NCBI RefSeq assembly: GCF_003194585.1
Contig: NZ_QHKZ01000003.1
Span: 496,001 to 560,000 of the forward strand
Direction: 5' to 3'
Source: Nocardioides daejeonensis
Lineage (GTDB): Bacteria > Actinomycetota > Actinomycetes > Propionibacteriales > Nocardioidaceae
Length of the DNA stretch: 64,000 nt
Shown here: positions 9,676 to 17,854 of the stretch, piece after piece
How the letters are laid out: each line of letters begins with the position of its first letter
How positions within the stretch are numbered: position 1 is the first letter of the stretch
Notes under the pieces: model-generated
Databases searched by the model: none
The model's input: only the letters and a program-made list of their open reading frames with translations
What the model was told of the DNA's origin: nothing
Program-made: the position numbers and the translations under genes

Positions 9676-10674
9676 TCAGATCCAGCCCCGGCGGACCGCC
9701 TCCACCCCTGCCTGGAAGCGGCTTTCGACGGCCAGCTCCTCCATCAGGGCAGCGATCCGCCGCCGGACGGTGCGCAGCGAGAGGCCCAGCGCTCGTGCGA
9801 TCTGCTCGTCCTTGGCCCCGTCGACCAACTGCTCCAGCAGGAGCCGGTGTCGCCCGGCCGCGGCACGGTCGCGAGCGGAGCCCGGCAGCGAGACGGCCCG
9901 CTCCCAGACCTCCTCCGCGTAGCCGGTGAGGGCGGCGACCAGAGCCGGCTGCCGGACCTGGACCCGCCGGTTGCCGGGGTGGCCCGGCAGTCCCGAGCGC
10001 GGAACGCCGAACGGCTCGGGGAGCATCGCACCTACTCCGCCAACGATCCCCAGCGGGCTGGGCAGGTCGGCGACCAGACGGACCTCCTCCCCCGCCTCGG
10101 CACGGGCCAGGACGATCTGCGGCTCCTCCACCAGCACCCGCGCGGGGTAGACGGCTCGTGAGCGCACACCCCGGGCGACGGCGGCAGCGACAGCCTGCGC
10201 GACCAGGCCCTGGTCGTAGAGATGCCAGGGCCCGGGGCGGAACCACAGCAGCTCACCCTCGGCCCGACCCAACCACGACACCAGGACCTGCTCGACGGAC
10301 TCCTCCTCGACCGTCTCTCCGAGGAGGGGCCGGGGGCCGGGGACGGAAGGGTCCTCCGCCGGAAGCGTCGGCAGCAGCTCGACCAGCTCCCGCACCCGGC
10401 CCAACCCGGTCAGCGCCCGGCGAGCAGCGGCGAGCTCCACCTCGAGACCGGCGGCGAGCGCCTGGGCCGGGCTCCGGACGATCAGGGGATCACCCCAGGC
10501 GACCAGCCCGCATCCGACCAGCGGGCGCACGATCTCGGCCAGTTCGTCCTCGGTGGTCGACCAGTCCCGTGCGAGCGCGTCCAGCGACATGCCGGAACAG
10601 GGGCGGAGACGCAGGTAGAGCGCCTGCTCCCCGGAATCCAGACCTAGTTCGCGGAGCAGCGGTGTGATCAGCAT
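9676..10674 (-). CDS. TrmB/LuxR-type HTH transcriptional regulator
   Basis: 332-residue one-component regulator. The N-terminus (MLITPLLRELGLDSGEQALYL ... SLDALARDWSTTEDELAEIV) resembles a TrmB-type winged helix. The middle (residues ~100-260) looks like the PLD-like or sensor segment usual in this actinobacterial class. The C-terminus has a LuxR-type helix-turn-helix: LLEQLVDGAKDEQIARALGLSLRTVRRRI. ATG at 10674 is preferred over longer frames. It is divergent from lysS, and a large inverted repeat (10745-10787) lies between them. Target genes are unknown. Confidence 0.72.
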   Translation of the reverse strand: MLITPLLRELGLDSGEQALYLRLRPCSGMSLDALARDWSTTEDELAEIVRPLVGCGLVAWGDPLIVRSPAQALAAGLEVELAAARRALTGLGRVRELVELLPTLPAEDPSVPGPRPLLGETVEEESVEQVLVSWLGRAEGELLWFRPGPWHLYDQGLVAQAVAAAVARGVRSRAVYPARVLVEEPQIVLARAEAGEEVRLVADLPSPLGIVGGVGAMLPEPFGVPRSGLPGHPGNRRVQVRQPALVAALTGYAEEVWERAVSLPGSARDRAAAGRHRLLLEQLVDGAKDEQIARALGLSLRTVRRRIAALMEELAVESRFQAGVEAVRRGWI

Positions 10675-10744
10675 TGCTGGCAGGTTACTGCCAACGTCCG
10701 ATTGGCGACAGCATGCGGTCGCGCGGCTTTGCAAAAATCCACCC

Positions 10745-10787
10745 GAAGGACGGCGGAACAGGGCGGGGGACTGTTCCGTCGTCCTTC
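10745..10787. promoter_or_regulatory. Large inverted repeat in the lysS/regulator divergent region
   Basis: A 17-bp stem with one mismatch (left arm GAAGGACGGCGGAACAG, right arm CTGTTCCGTCGTCCTTC) around a 9-nt G-rich loop. It lies about 70 nt before the regulator start and about 100 nt before lysS. A terminator is unexpected between divergent genes. It could be an operator for the adjacent regulator or an attenuator in the lysS leader; no T-tract follows on either strand. Confidence 0.5.
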
Positions 10788-10890
10788 CTCGTTCCCGGCC
10801 CTGGCCCTCGTCCGCAGGCCAGCGGTCGCCACCAGTAGCCTGGGATCAGTCACGCGCCCGCGTGACCTCTGAGCTCAGGAGCATCGATCC

Positions 10891-12540
10891 ATGGCCCGAA
10901 ACGCCTCGCAGGTTCCCACCGACTGGGTGACCCGGGCCGCCGACGAGGCGGTCCGTCACGCCGGCGAGGGCAAGCCGGTGACCTGTGCGTCCGGGGCCTC
11001 CCCCAGCGGGCCGGTCCACCTCGGCAACCTGCGCGAGTTCCTGACCGTGCACTTCGTCGCCGACGAACTGCGCCGCCGCGGCGTCGACGTACGCCATCTG
11101 CACAGCTGGGACGACTACGACCGCTTCCGCAAGGTGCCCGCCGGTGTCCCTGCCGAGTGGGCCGACCACATCGGCCGGCCACTCTCCGCGGTGCCGGACC
11201 CGTGGGAGTGCCACACCTCGTGGGCCGAGCACTACAAGGCGCCGCTGCGCGAGGCGCTCGCCGAGATGGGCGTGGAGATGGTCGAGGTCTCCCAGACCGA
11301 GAAGTACCGCGCCGGCACCTACCGCGACCAGATCCTGCTGGCGATCCGCGAGCGGGCGCAGGTCGAGACCGTGCTGAGCCGCTACCGCACCAAGAAGGGC
11401 GACGACGAGGCGGCGGAGGCCGAGCCGGCAGAAGACCTGAGCCGCTTCCCCTACAAGCCCTACTGCCGCGGCTGCGGACGCGACACCGTCACCCTGCTCT
11501 CCTACGACGACGCGACCACCGACCTCGCCTACCGGTGCCAGGCCTGCGGCGAGTCCCACACCACCAACGTCGCCACCCAGGACGAAGGCAAGCTGGTCTG
11601 GAAGGTCGACTGGCCGATGCGCTGGGCCTTCGAGGGCGTCGACTTCGAGCCCGGCGGCGCCGACCACGCGACCCCCGGGTCGTCGTACACCGTCGGCAAG
11701 GACGTCGTGAAGATCTTCGGCGCCACCGCTCCGTCGTTCGTCGCCTACGGCTTCGTGGGGTTCGCGGGCATGCAGAAGATGTCCTCGTCGGCCGGCGGCG
11801 TGCCCACGGCCGCCGACGCGCTCCGCATCCTGGAGCCGGCGATCCTGCGCTGGCTCTACGTGCGCCGCGCCCCGAAGCAGACCTTCGACATCGACTTCGG
11901 TCCCGAGGTCGTGCGCCTGTACGACGAGTGGGACGCCCTCACCAAGAAGGCCGCCGACCCTGCCAAGCGCGACGTCGCGGTGCTCGCCTGGGAGCGCGCC
12001 GCCGCGACTGCCGACACCACACTGCCCACGCCGACGGTTCGGGTGCCGTTCCGCACGCTCTCCTCCGTCGCCGACGTGACCGCAGGCTCCGCCGACCTGA
12101 TCTCCCAGGTGATCTCGCACGTGGGCTTCCCGCACGCATCGGTATCCGAGCTCGAGCCGCGGCTGGCCAAGGCGATGCAGTGGACCCACGAGTTCGTGCC
12201 CGCCGAGGAGCGCACAACGGTGCGCGAGGCGCCCGACGCTGACCGGCTCGCTGCGCTCGACGAGCAGGAGTCCGGCTGGCTGCGGCTGCTGGTCGACGGC
12301 CTCGCCGACTTCGACGGCGACCTCGACCAGGACGAGGTGACCACCCTGGTCTACGGCGTGCCCAAGCTGGCCCGCGGCTTCGCCGTCGAGGAGAAGCCGA
12401 GCGACGAGGTCAAGGCCGACCAGAAGGTCTTCTTCAAGCTGCTCTACAACCTGCTCGTCGACGCCGACCGGGGGCCCCGCCTCCCGACGCTGATCGTGGC
12501 GCTCGGCGCGGAGCGGGTCCGCCGCCTCCTCACGCCGTAG
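10891..12540 (+). CDS. lysS: Lysyl-tRNA synthetase, class I (archaeal-type LysRS)
   Basis: Charges tRNA-Lys. The 549-residue protein has the class I Rossmann signature as ASGASPSGPVHLGN (HIGH-like HLGN at residues 43-46) and MQKMSSS (KMSKS-like, 296-300). A paired CxxC zinc-ribbon-like insertion (C192, C195, C216, C219) sits between them, and the C-terminal anticodon-binding helical domain is intact. Class I LysRS is typical of archaea and occurs in a minority of bacteria, including several actinobacteria that also carry the class II enzyme. An AGGAG site lies 11 nt before the ATG. Whether a class II lysS exists elsewhere cannot be seen here. Confidence 0.93.
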   Translation: MARNASQVPTDWVTRAADEAVRHAGEGKPVTCASGASPSGPVHLGNLREFLTVHFVADELRRRGVDVRHLHSWDDYDRFRKVPAGVPAEWADHIGRPLSAVPDPWECHTSWAEHYKAPLREALAEMGVEMVEVSQTEKYRAGTYRDQILLAIRERAQVETVLSRYRTKKGDDEAAEAEPAEDLSRFPYKPYCRGCGRDTVTLLSYDDATTDLAYRCQACGESHTTNVATQDEGKLVWKVDWPMRWAFEGVDFEPGGADHATPGSSYTVGKDVVKIFGATAPSFVAYGFVGFAGMQKMSSSAGGVPTAADALRILEPAILRWLYVRRAPKQTFDIDFGPEVVRLYDEWDALTKKAADPAKRDVAVLAWERAAATADTTLPTPTVRVPFRTLSSVADVTAGSADLISQVISHVGFPHASVSELEPRLAKAMQWTHEFVPAEERTTVREAPDADRLAALDEQESGWLRLLVDGLADFDGDLDQDEVTTLVYGVPKLARGFAVEEKPSDEVKADQKVFFKLLYNLLVDADRGPRLPTLIVALGAERVRRLLTP

Positions 12541-12621
12541 CGCGGGGTTGTGGTCGCCTCACGGGGACGGTGACGCCCCTTCTCGCCGACAGCACCCCAC
12601 CAGGCGCCGTCTGGTCGGCAC

Positions 12622-13035
12622 TCAGCCGAGGAGCACGTCGTACGCCGTCGGGCTGGAGTCCCGCAGGAAGGTCGCGCAGCGCTCCGCCTCGTCGACCTCG
12701 CCGATCGCCCGCGCGGCCTTGGTCAGCAGCGCGAGGCAGGTGAGGAAGCCTCGGTTGGGCTCGTGCTCCCACGGGACGGGGCCGTGCCCCTTCCAGCCGT
12801 TGCGACGCAGCAGGTCGAGGCTGCGGTGGTAGCCGACCCGGGCGTAGGCATAGAGGGTGACGTCGTCGGCACCGGTCTCGACCGCCTGCTGGGCGAGCGC
12901 CGCCCATGCGGCCGGCGAGGCCGGGTGCGTACGGACCACGTCGACGGGCGTCGTACCCGCGGTCAGCTCGGCCGAGGCCGGGTCGACGGGAAGGTGGGTG
13001 GGCGGAGGTCCGGCCATCAGGTCGGGAAAGTTCAC
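12622..13035 (-). CDS. DUF3151 family protein
   Basis: 137-residue soluble protein of the actinobacterial DUF3151 family. Recognisable features are the helical block AWAALAQQA, VTLYAYARVGYHRSLDLLRRNGWKG and the PWEHEPNRGFLTCLALLTKAARAIGE core. It starts with GTG only 6 nt after the fbaA stop codon, so the two are almost certainly co-transcribed and perhaps translationally coupled. This fbaA-DUF3151 pairing is common in actinobacteria. Biochemical function is unknown. Confidence 0.85.
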   Translation of the reverse strand: MNFPDLMAGPPPTHLPVDPASAELTAGTTPVDVVRTHPASPAAWAALAQQAVETGADDVTLYAYARVGYHRSLDLLRRNGWKGHGPVPWEHEPNRGFLTCLALLTKAARAIGEVDEAERCATFLRDSSPTAYDVLLG

Positions 13036-13041
13036 GGTGGA

Positions 13042-14076
13042 TCAGCCCTTCAGGGAGGTGCCGGCGGAGCGGAGGTTCTCGCAGGCCTCGACGATGCGGG
13101 CGGCCATGCCCGCCTCGGCCGCCTTGCCCCAGGCGCGCGGGTCGTAGGCCTTCTTGTTGCCCACCTCGCCGTCGACCTTGAGCACACCATCGTAGTTGGC
13201 GAACATGTGCGCAGCGGCGGGCCGCGTGAAGGCGTACTGGGTGTCGGTGTCGACGTTCATCTTCACCACGCCGTAGTCGACGGCGGCGGCGATCTCCTCC
13301 GGGGTCGAGCCCGAGCCGCCGTGGAAGACGAGGTCGAAGGGCGAGCTGCCCGCTGCCAGGCCGAGCTCGGCGACCACGGCCTCCTGGGCCTGCTTGAGGA
13401 TCTCGGGGCGGAGCTTCACGTTGCCCGGCTTGTAGACCCCGTGGACGTTGCCGAAGGTCAGCGCCGTCAGGTAGCGGCCGCGCTCGCCGACACCGAGCGC
13501 GCGCACGGTCGCCAGCGCGTCCTCGGGGGTCGTGTAGAGCTTCTCGTCGATCTCGGCGACGACGCCGTCCTCCTCGCCGCCGACCACGCCGACCTCGATC
13601 TCGAGGACGATCTTGGCCGCAGCGCAGGCGGCCAGGAGCTCCTCGGCGATCTGGAGGTTCTCCTCCAGCGGCACCGCGGAGCCGTCCCACATGTGCGACT
13701 GGAAGAGCGGTGCCTCACCGCGGGCGACCCGCTCGGCGGAGATCGCCAGCAGCGGCCGCACGAAGCCGTCGAGCTTGTCCTTCGGGCAGTGGTCGGTGTG
13801 CAGCGCGATGTTGACCGGGTAGTTCTTGGCGACCTCGGCGGCATAGGCGGCGAAGGCGACCGAGCCGGTCACCATGTCCTTCACGCTCGGCCCGGAGAGA
13901 TACTCCGCGCCCCCGGTGGAGATCTGGATGATGCCGTCGGAGCCGGCGTCCGCGAAGCCCTTCAACGCCGCATTGAGCGTCTGCGACGACGAGACGTTGA
14001 TCGCCGGGTAGGCGAACGACTTCGCCTTGGCCGCGTCGAGCATCTCGGCGTAGATCTCGGGGGTGGCGATGGGCAT
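13042..14076 (-). CDS. fbaA: Fructose-bisphosphate aldolase, class II
   Basis: Zinc-dependent cleavage of fructose-1,6-bisphosphate to DHAP and glyceraldehyde-3-phosphate in glycolysis, reversed in gluconeogenesis. The 344-residue length fits the long class IIA form. Visible family blocks: INVSSSQTLNAALKGFADAGSDGIIQIS, the metal-site segment ALHTDHCPKDK (His-Thr-Asp-His-Cys at 93-97), EIGVVGGEED, the metal ligand in TFGNVHGVYKPGNV, and FHGGSGST near the phosphate site. ATG start; DUF3151 follows directly downstream. Confidence 0.96.
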   Translation of the reverse strand: MPIATPEIYAEMLDAAKAKSFAYPAINVSSSQTLNAALKGFADAGSDGIIQISTGGAEYLSGPSVKDMVTGSVAFAAYAAEVAKNYPVNIALHTDHCPKDKLDGFVRPLLAISAERVARGEAPLFQSHMWDGSAVPLEENLQIAEELLAACAAAKIVLEIEVGVVGGEEDGVVAEIDEKLYTTPEDALATVRALGVGERGRYLTALTFGNVHGVYKPGNVKLRPEILKQAQEAVVAELGLAAGSSPFDLVFHGGSGSTPEEIAAAVDYGVVKMNVDTDTQYAFTRPAAAHMFANYDGVLKVDGEVGNKKAYDPRAWGKAAEAGMAARIVEACENLRSAGTSLKG

Positions 14077-14140
14077 GGGGGCGGTCCTCCATCAGGTGCT
14101 CCGGTACGACGCCACTCACCCTACCGGCGCCAGGCCATGC

Positions 14141-14818
14141 CTACCCGCGCCAGGCCTCCTCGCCCGAGAGGTCGGCGTACTGGCGGATCCAGGAGTGCAT
14201 GGCGATCGCGCCGGCGGCGGAGGCGTTGATCGAGCGGGTGGAGCCGAACTGGGCGATCGAGAAGGTGCCGTCGACGACCTCACGGGCCCGTTCGGAGAGG
14301 CCGGGCCCCTCCTGCCCGAAGAGGAAGCAGACCCGGCGCGGCATCGCCATGGTCTCCAGGTGGTCCGATCCCGGCAGGTTGTCGATGCCCAACAGCCGCA
14401 CGTCTCGCTCGTGCAGGTAGGCCGCCAGGTCGTCGGGCGTGGCGTGGTGGCGCACGTGCTGGTAGCGGTCGGTCACCATCGCGCCACGCTTGTTCCACCG
14501 GCGGTTGCCGACGATGTGCACCTCGGCGGCGAGGAAGGCGTTGGCGGTGCGCACGATGGTGCCGATGTTGAAGTCGTGCTGCCAGTTCTCGATGGCGACG
14601 TGGAAATCGTGCCGACGGGTGTCGAGGTCGGCAACGATCGCCTCCATCGACCAGTAGCGGTAACGGTCGACGACGTTGCGGCGGTCGCCGTGCCGAAGCA
14701 ACTCGGGGTCCAAGCGCGGATCCTCCGGCCAGTCGGCGTCCCCGCCCGGCCACGGACCCACTCCGACCTCGGCCGGTCCGTGCGGCATCGGGTCGTACGG
14801 CGCGCGCTCGTCCTCCAC
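14141..14818 (-). CDS. TrmH/SpoU-family RNA 2'-O-methyltransferase
   Basis: 225-residue SPOUT-fold methyltransferase that would use S-adenosylmethionine to methylate a ribose in tRNA or rRNA. All three SpoU motifs are present: NWQHDFNIGTIVRTANAF (motif 1, catalytic Asn/Arg), VCFLFGQEGPGLSE (motif 2) and FGSTRSINASAAGAIAMH (motif 3, knotted SAM site). The first ~60 residues are a poorly conserved extension rich in Pro, Asp and Arg. GTG start at 14818. It runs in the same direction as the fba operon, 64 nt upstream of fbaA. The substrate nucleotide is not predictable from sequence. Confidence 0.87.
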   Translation of the reverse strand: MEDERAPYDPMPHGPAEVGVGPWPGGDADWPEDPRLDPELLRHGDRRNVVDRYRYWSMEAIVADLDTRRHDFHVAIENWQHDFNIGTIVRTANAFLAAEVHIVGNRRWNKRGAMVTDRYQHVRHHATPDDLAAYLHERDVRLLGIDNLPGSDHLETMAMPRRVCFLFGQEGPGLSERAREVVDGTFSIAQFGSTRSINASAAGAIAMHSWIRQYADLSGEEAWRG

Positions 14819-14853
14819 GGCGGGTCACGCTACCCGGGGCGATGCTCCGTCGT

Positions 14854-14957
14854 ACCTCCCGCCCAACGTCCTGCCCCCCGGTCGCCCGAGCAGCCCTCCC
14901 GCAGGACCTCCCACCCAACGTCCTGCCCCCCAGTCGCCCGAACAACCCTCCCGCAGG
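14854..14957. repeat. Two tandem copies of a 52-bp C-rich repeat
   Basis: Copies at 14854-14905 and 14906-14957 differ at only about five positions, and a further few bases (ACGTCCC) begin a third. Each unit contains GTCCTGC and GCAGGAC as an inverted pair separated by about 27 nt, so each could fold as a stem-loop. The array lies between the divergent starts of the SpoU methyltransferase and DedA genes, immediately upstream of dedA. Confidence 0.8.
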
Positions 14958-14979
14958 ACGTCCCGGCTACGCTTCGCCC

Positions 14980-15639
14980 GTGACCGCGGACCTTCTCGCC
15001 CCGATGCTGCTCGGCATGAAGTGGATGGACCCCGAGTGGCTCCTGGACCAGTTCGGCCAGGAGATGTTCTGGGTGAGCGTGGCCATCGTCTTCATCGAGT
15101 GCGGGCTGCTCTTCCCGATCCTGCCGGGTGACTCGCTGCTCTTCAGCGTCGGGCTCTTCATCCACCGGGCCGGAGCAGGTGAGGCCGGGATCGACGTCAA
15201 CATCGGTGTCGCCTGTGCGCTCCTCGCGGGCGCCGCCTTCCTCGGCAACGTCACCGGCTACGAGATCGGGCGCTTCCTCGGACCGAAGATCTATGAACGG
15301 CGTGGACGCTTCCTGAGACCCGAGTACTTCACGAAGACCGAGGAGTTCTTCGCGAAGCACGGCGCGAAGGCGCTGGTACTGGGCCGCTTCGTGCCGATCG
15401 TCCGCACCTTCATCACCCTCGTCGCAGGCGTCGGCAAGATGGACCGGCGCCACTTCTTCCTCTGGTCCTTCGTCGGCGCCCTGCTCTGGGCCGTCGGAAT
15501 CACCCTGCTCGGCTACTTCCTCGGAGGCGTCGAGTTCCTGCAGCACAACATCGAGGCCGCGCTCCTGGTGATCGTGGCCATCTCGGTGCTGCCGATGGCC
15601 TTCGAATGGTGGCGCCACCGCCGTCAGCCCTCCGCCTGA
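14980..15639 (+). CDS. DedA family membrane protein
   Basis: 219-residue polytopic inner-membrane protein of the DedA/SNARE-associated (VTT) family, linked to membrane homeostasis and undecaprenyl-phosphate or lipid flipping. Family marks: ECGLLFPILPGDSLLF (the E..PxPGD-type re-entrant loop), NVTGYEIGRFLG, the FFAKHGAKALVLGRFVPIVRTFITLVAGVGKM block with its conserved Arg residues, and a closing helix LLVIVAISVLPMAFEWW. GTG at 14980 is chosen because codons further upstream translate from the 52-bp repeats. It converges on the sortase gene across a 22-bp repeat array. Confidence 0.88.
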   Translation: MTADLLAPMLLGMKWMDPEWLLDQFGQEMFWVSVAIVFIECGLLFPILPGDSLLFSVGLFIHRAGAGEAGIDVNIGVACALLAGAAFLGNVTGYEIGRFLGPKIYERRGRFLRPEYFTKTEEFFAKHGAKALVLGRFVPIVRTFITLVAGVGKMDRRHFFLWSFVGALLWAVGITLLGYFLGGVEFLQHNIEAALLVIVAISVLPMAFEWWRHRRQPSA

Positions 15640-15643
15640 CCCT

Positions 15644-15904
15644 GTCGAGAAGCCACTTTCAACACGTCGAGAAGCCAGTTTCAACAGGCTGACACGATGA
15701 CTCGCCGCACTGAAGTTGGCGTCTCGACGTGCTGAAAGTGGCGCCTCAACGTGCTGAAAGTGGCGCCTCAACGCGCTGAAGCTGGCGCCTCAACGCGCTG
15801 AAGCTGGCGCCTCAACGCGCTGAAGCTGGCGCCTCAACGTGCTGAAGCTGGCGCCTCAACGTGCTGAAAGTGGCGTCTCAACGTGCTGAAGCTGGCGTCT
15901 CGAC
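15644..15904. repeat. 22-bp tandem repeat array, family 1, between convergent dedA and sortase
   Basis: Two units read on the plus strand (15644-15665, 15666-15687), each GTCGAG followed by AAGCCASTTTCAACAS. After a 19-nt spacer come nine units on the minus strand (15707-15904, exactly 22 bp each), consensus GTYGAG followed by RCGCCASYTTCAGYRC. The array begins 5 nt after the dedA stop and ends 4 nt before the sortase stop. There are no unique spacers, so it is not CRISPR. Confidence 0.95.
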
Positions 15905-15908
15905 GGGG

Positions 15909-16583
15909 TCAGCGGAGTTGCTTGTCCGTGAGCTCGCCGAAGACGACGAGCCGGTTGTCGGTGTGGAAGAGCTCGGCGCAGGTGGCCAAGGTGAGCAGGC
16001 GCTGGCCCTTCTTCTGCCTCGGTTGCGGGCCGTCGGGATCCGGGTTGGTCGGCAACGTGTCGACCACCCACGTGTCGCGGAAGGTCACTTCCAGGTCGTC
16101 GCCCCCGGTCACCAGCCGATAGGTGTACGTCGCCTCGCGCGTCTCGACCAGCACCTCGTCGCCGGCACGGAGCGAGGGCAGGTCGCGGAGCGGCTCCCCG
16201 TGTGTGACCCGATGCGCGGTGAGGGCGTAGTTGCCGCGCTCACCCGCACCCACGCTCTCCGTGAAGTGGCCATAACCTCGCGCCAGCACCGCGTCCGAGG
16301 TGCCACGAAGCACCGGGACGGCGTACTCACCCCCGAAGCGGGGGATCCGGATGATCGCCTCCACGTCCCCTTCCGGAACACGCACCGGGTCACGTCCGTC
16401 CGGGTGCTCGGCCCAGTCCTTCTCCACCTGCTCGATGATGCGAGCGTGAGCACGCTTGGCGACCCAGTTGGTCCCCCAGAACTGCCAGCCGAACCAGCCG
16501 AGCACGCCGAGTCCGGCCACCACCAGCCCGAGGCCCAGCCACCAGCTCCACGGCCGGCGAGGCCGCTGTCGTCTCCCACCCAC
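15909..16583 (-). CDS. Class E sortase
   Basis: 224-residue membrane-anchored transpeptidase that attaches sorted proteins to the cell wall or polymerises pilins. Basic N-terminus then one membrane helix (WWLGLGLVVAGLGVLGWFGWQF, about 14-36). The catalytic triad is visible: His124 in NYALTAHR, Cys202 in TLATC, Arg211 in HTDNR. The Tyr of GNYAL is characteristic of class E, whose substrates usually carry LAXTG. No substrate with such a motif is encoded in this window. It is divergent from the aminotransferase with just 20 nt between start codons. Confidence 0.87.
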   Translation of the reverse strand: MGGRRQRPRRPWSWWLGLGLVVAGLGVLGWFGWQFWGTNWVAKRAHARIIEQVEKDWAEHPDGRDPVRVPEGDVEAIIRIPRFGGEYAVPVLRGTSDAVLARGYGHFTESVGAGERGNYALTAHRVTHGEPLRDLPSLRAGDEVLVETREATYTYRLVTGGDDLEVTFRDTWVVDTLPTNPDPDGPQPRQKKGQRLLTLATCAELFHTDNRLVVFGELTDKQLR

Positions 16584-16603
16584 GAGGCCATACTCTCAAC
16601 AGC

Positions 16604-17788
16604 ATGGCTGGTCACGCGCAACGCCTGGACGGCATCCCTCCCACGATCTTCTCCGAGATGTCCGCGCTCGCGGTACGTACCGGGGCGATCAACCTCGGAC
16701 AAGGCTTTCCCGACGCCGACGGCCCGGCGAGCGTCGTCGAGGCCGCGGTCTCCGCGCTGCGGAACGGACGCAACCAGTACGCCCCGGGCATCGGGGTGCG
16801 CGAGCTGCGGGAGGCGATCGCGCGCCACCAGCACCGGCACTACGGGCTCGATCTGGATCCCGACACCGAGGTGGTCGTGACCACCGGCGCGACCGAGGGC
16901 ATCGCGGCTGCCCTCCTGGGCCTCGTCGACCCGGGCGACGAGGTGGTGGTGCTGGAGCCCTACTACGACTCCTACCTCGCAATGATCGCCTTCGCCGGTG
17001 GGGTACGCCGCCCGGTCACCCTGCGCGCCCCGGACTACCGTCTCGACGTGGCTGCGTTGCAGGCCGCGGTCACCGACCGAACCCGGGTGATCCTGCTCAA
17101 CAGCCCGCACAACCCGACCGGAACCGTGCTCCGCCCCGAGGAGCTGCAGGCGATCGCCGACCTCGCGATCGAACACGACCTGGTGGTCGTCACGGACGAG
17201 GTCTACGAGCATCTCGTCTTCGACGGCCACCGCCACGTGCCGTTGTGCACGCTCCCGGGAATGTTCGAGCGCACCGTGACTCTCTCCAGCGCCGGCAAGT
17301 CCTTCTCGTTCACCGGGTGGAAGGTCGGCTGGGCAACCGGGCCGGCCGACTTGGTCGGCGCGGTCCTGGCGGCGAAGCAGTGGCTCTCCTTCACCAGCGG
17401 CAGCCCCCTGCAACCCGCCATCGCACATGCCCTCGACCATGAGTGGCGGGCGTACGAGGAGCTCGCCGCCGATCTGCAGCTGCGGCGCGACCTGCTCTGC
17501 TCCGGGCTTGCTGCGCTTGACCTCGACGTGCGCATCCCCGAGGGCACCTACTTCGCACTGACCGACGTTCGCGCGCTCGGCTGGCCCGACGGCCGCGCCT
17601 TCTGCCTCGCCCTGCCCGAGCGGGCGGGGGTCGTGGCGATCCCGACCCAGGGCTTCCATGACGATCAGGAGGCCGGGCGACACCTGGTCCGTTGGGCTTT
17701 CTGCAAGGACGCCGCGGTCACCACAGAGGGCCTGGAGAGGCTGGCGCGCGCCGACCTCCGGGCGCCGCCCGGATCGCGCTCCGGGTGA
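16604..17788 (+). CDS. Pyridoxal-phosphate-dependent aminotransferase, class I/II
   Basis: 394-residue fold-type I aminotransferase. Starts IPPTIFSEMSALAVRTGAINLGQGFPD, typical of the YbdL/kynurenine aminotransferase/DapC-like branch. The PLP lysine is K232 in SSAGKSFSFTGWKVGW. NSPHNPTGTVL, the VVTDEVYEHL aspartate/tyrosine block and VRWAFCK near the end (substrate carboxylate Arg) are all present. Likely substrates are methionine, aromatic amino acids or N-succinyl-diaminopimelate; sequence alone does not decide. It is followed 66 nt later by an AhpD-like gene. Confidence 0.85.
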   Translation: MAGHAQRLDGIPPTIFSEMSALAVRTGAINLGQGFPDADGPASVVEAAVSALRNGRNQYAPGIGVRELREAIARHQHRHYGLDLDPDTEVVVTTGATEGIAAALLGLVDPGDEVVVLEPYYDSYLAMIAFAGGVRRPVTLRAPDYRLDVAALQAAVTDRTRVILLNSPHNPTGTVLRPEELQAIADLAIEHDLVVVTDEVYEHLVFDGHRHVPLCTLPGMFERTVTLSSAGKSFSFTGWKVGWATGPADLVGAVLAAKQWLSFTSGSPLQPAIAHALDHEWRAYEELAADLQLRRDLLCSGLAALDLDVRIPEGTYFALTDVRALGWPDGRAFCLALPERAGVVAIPTQGFHDDQEAGRHLVRWAFCKDAAVTTEGLERLARADLRAPPGSRSG

Positions 17789-17854
17789 CACCCGACTCCT
17801 GGTCGGTGACACCGGGACCTTCCCGACCGCGCGCGAACGCACTACCGTGCCGCC

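Noticed and set aside
15644..15904. Regular short repeats that could look like a CRISPR array
   Set aside because: Units are contiguous with no unique spacers, orientation flips within the array, and no cas genes are present.
16109..17842. A 577-codon minus-strand frame across the aminotransferase and sortase genes
   Set aside because: It overlaps two well-supported genes and shows no recognisable motif.
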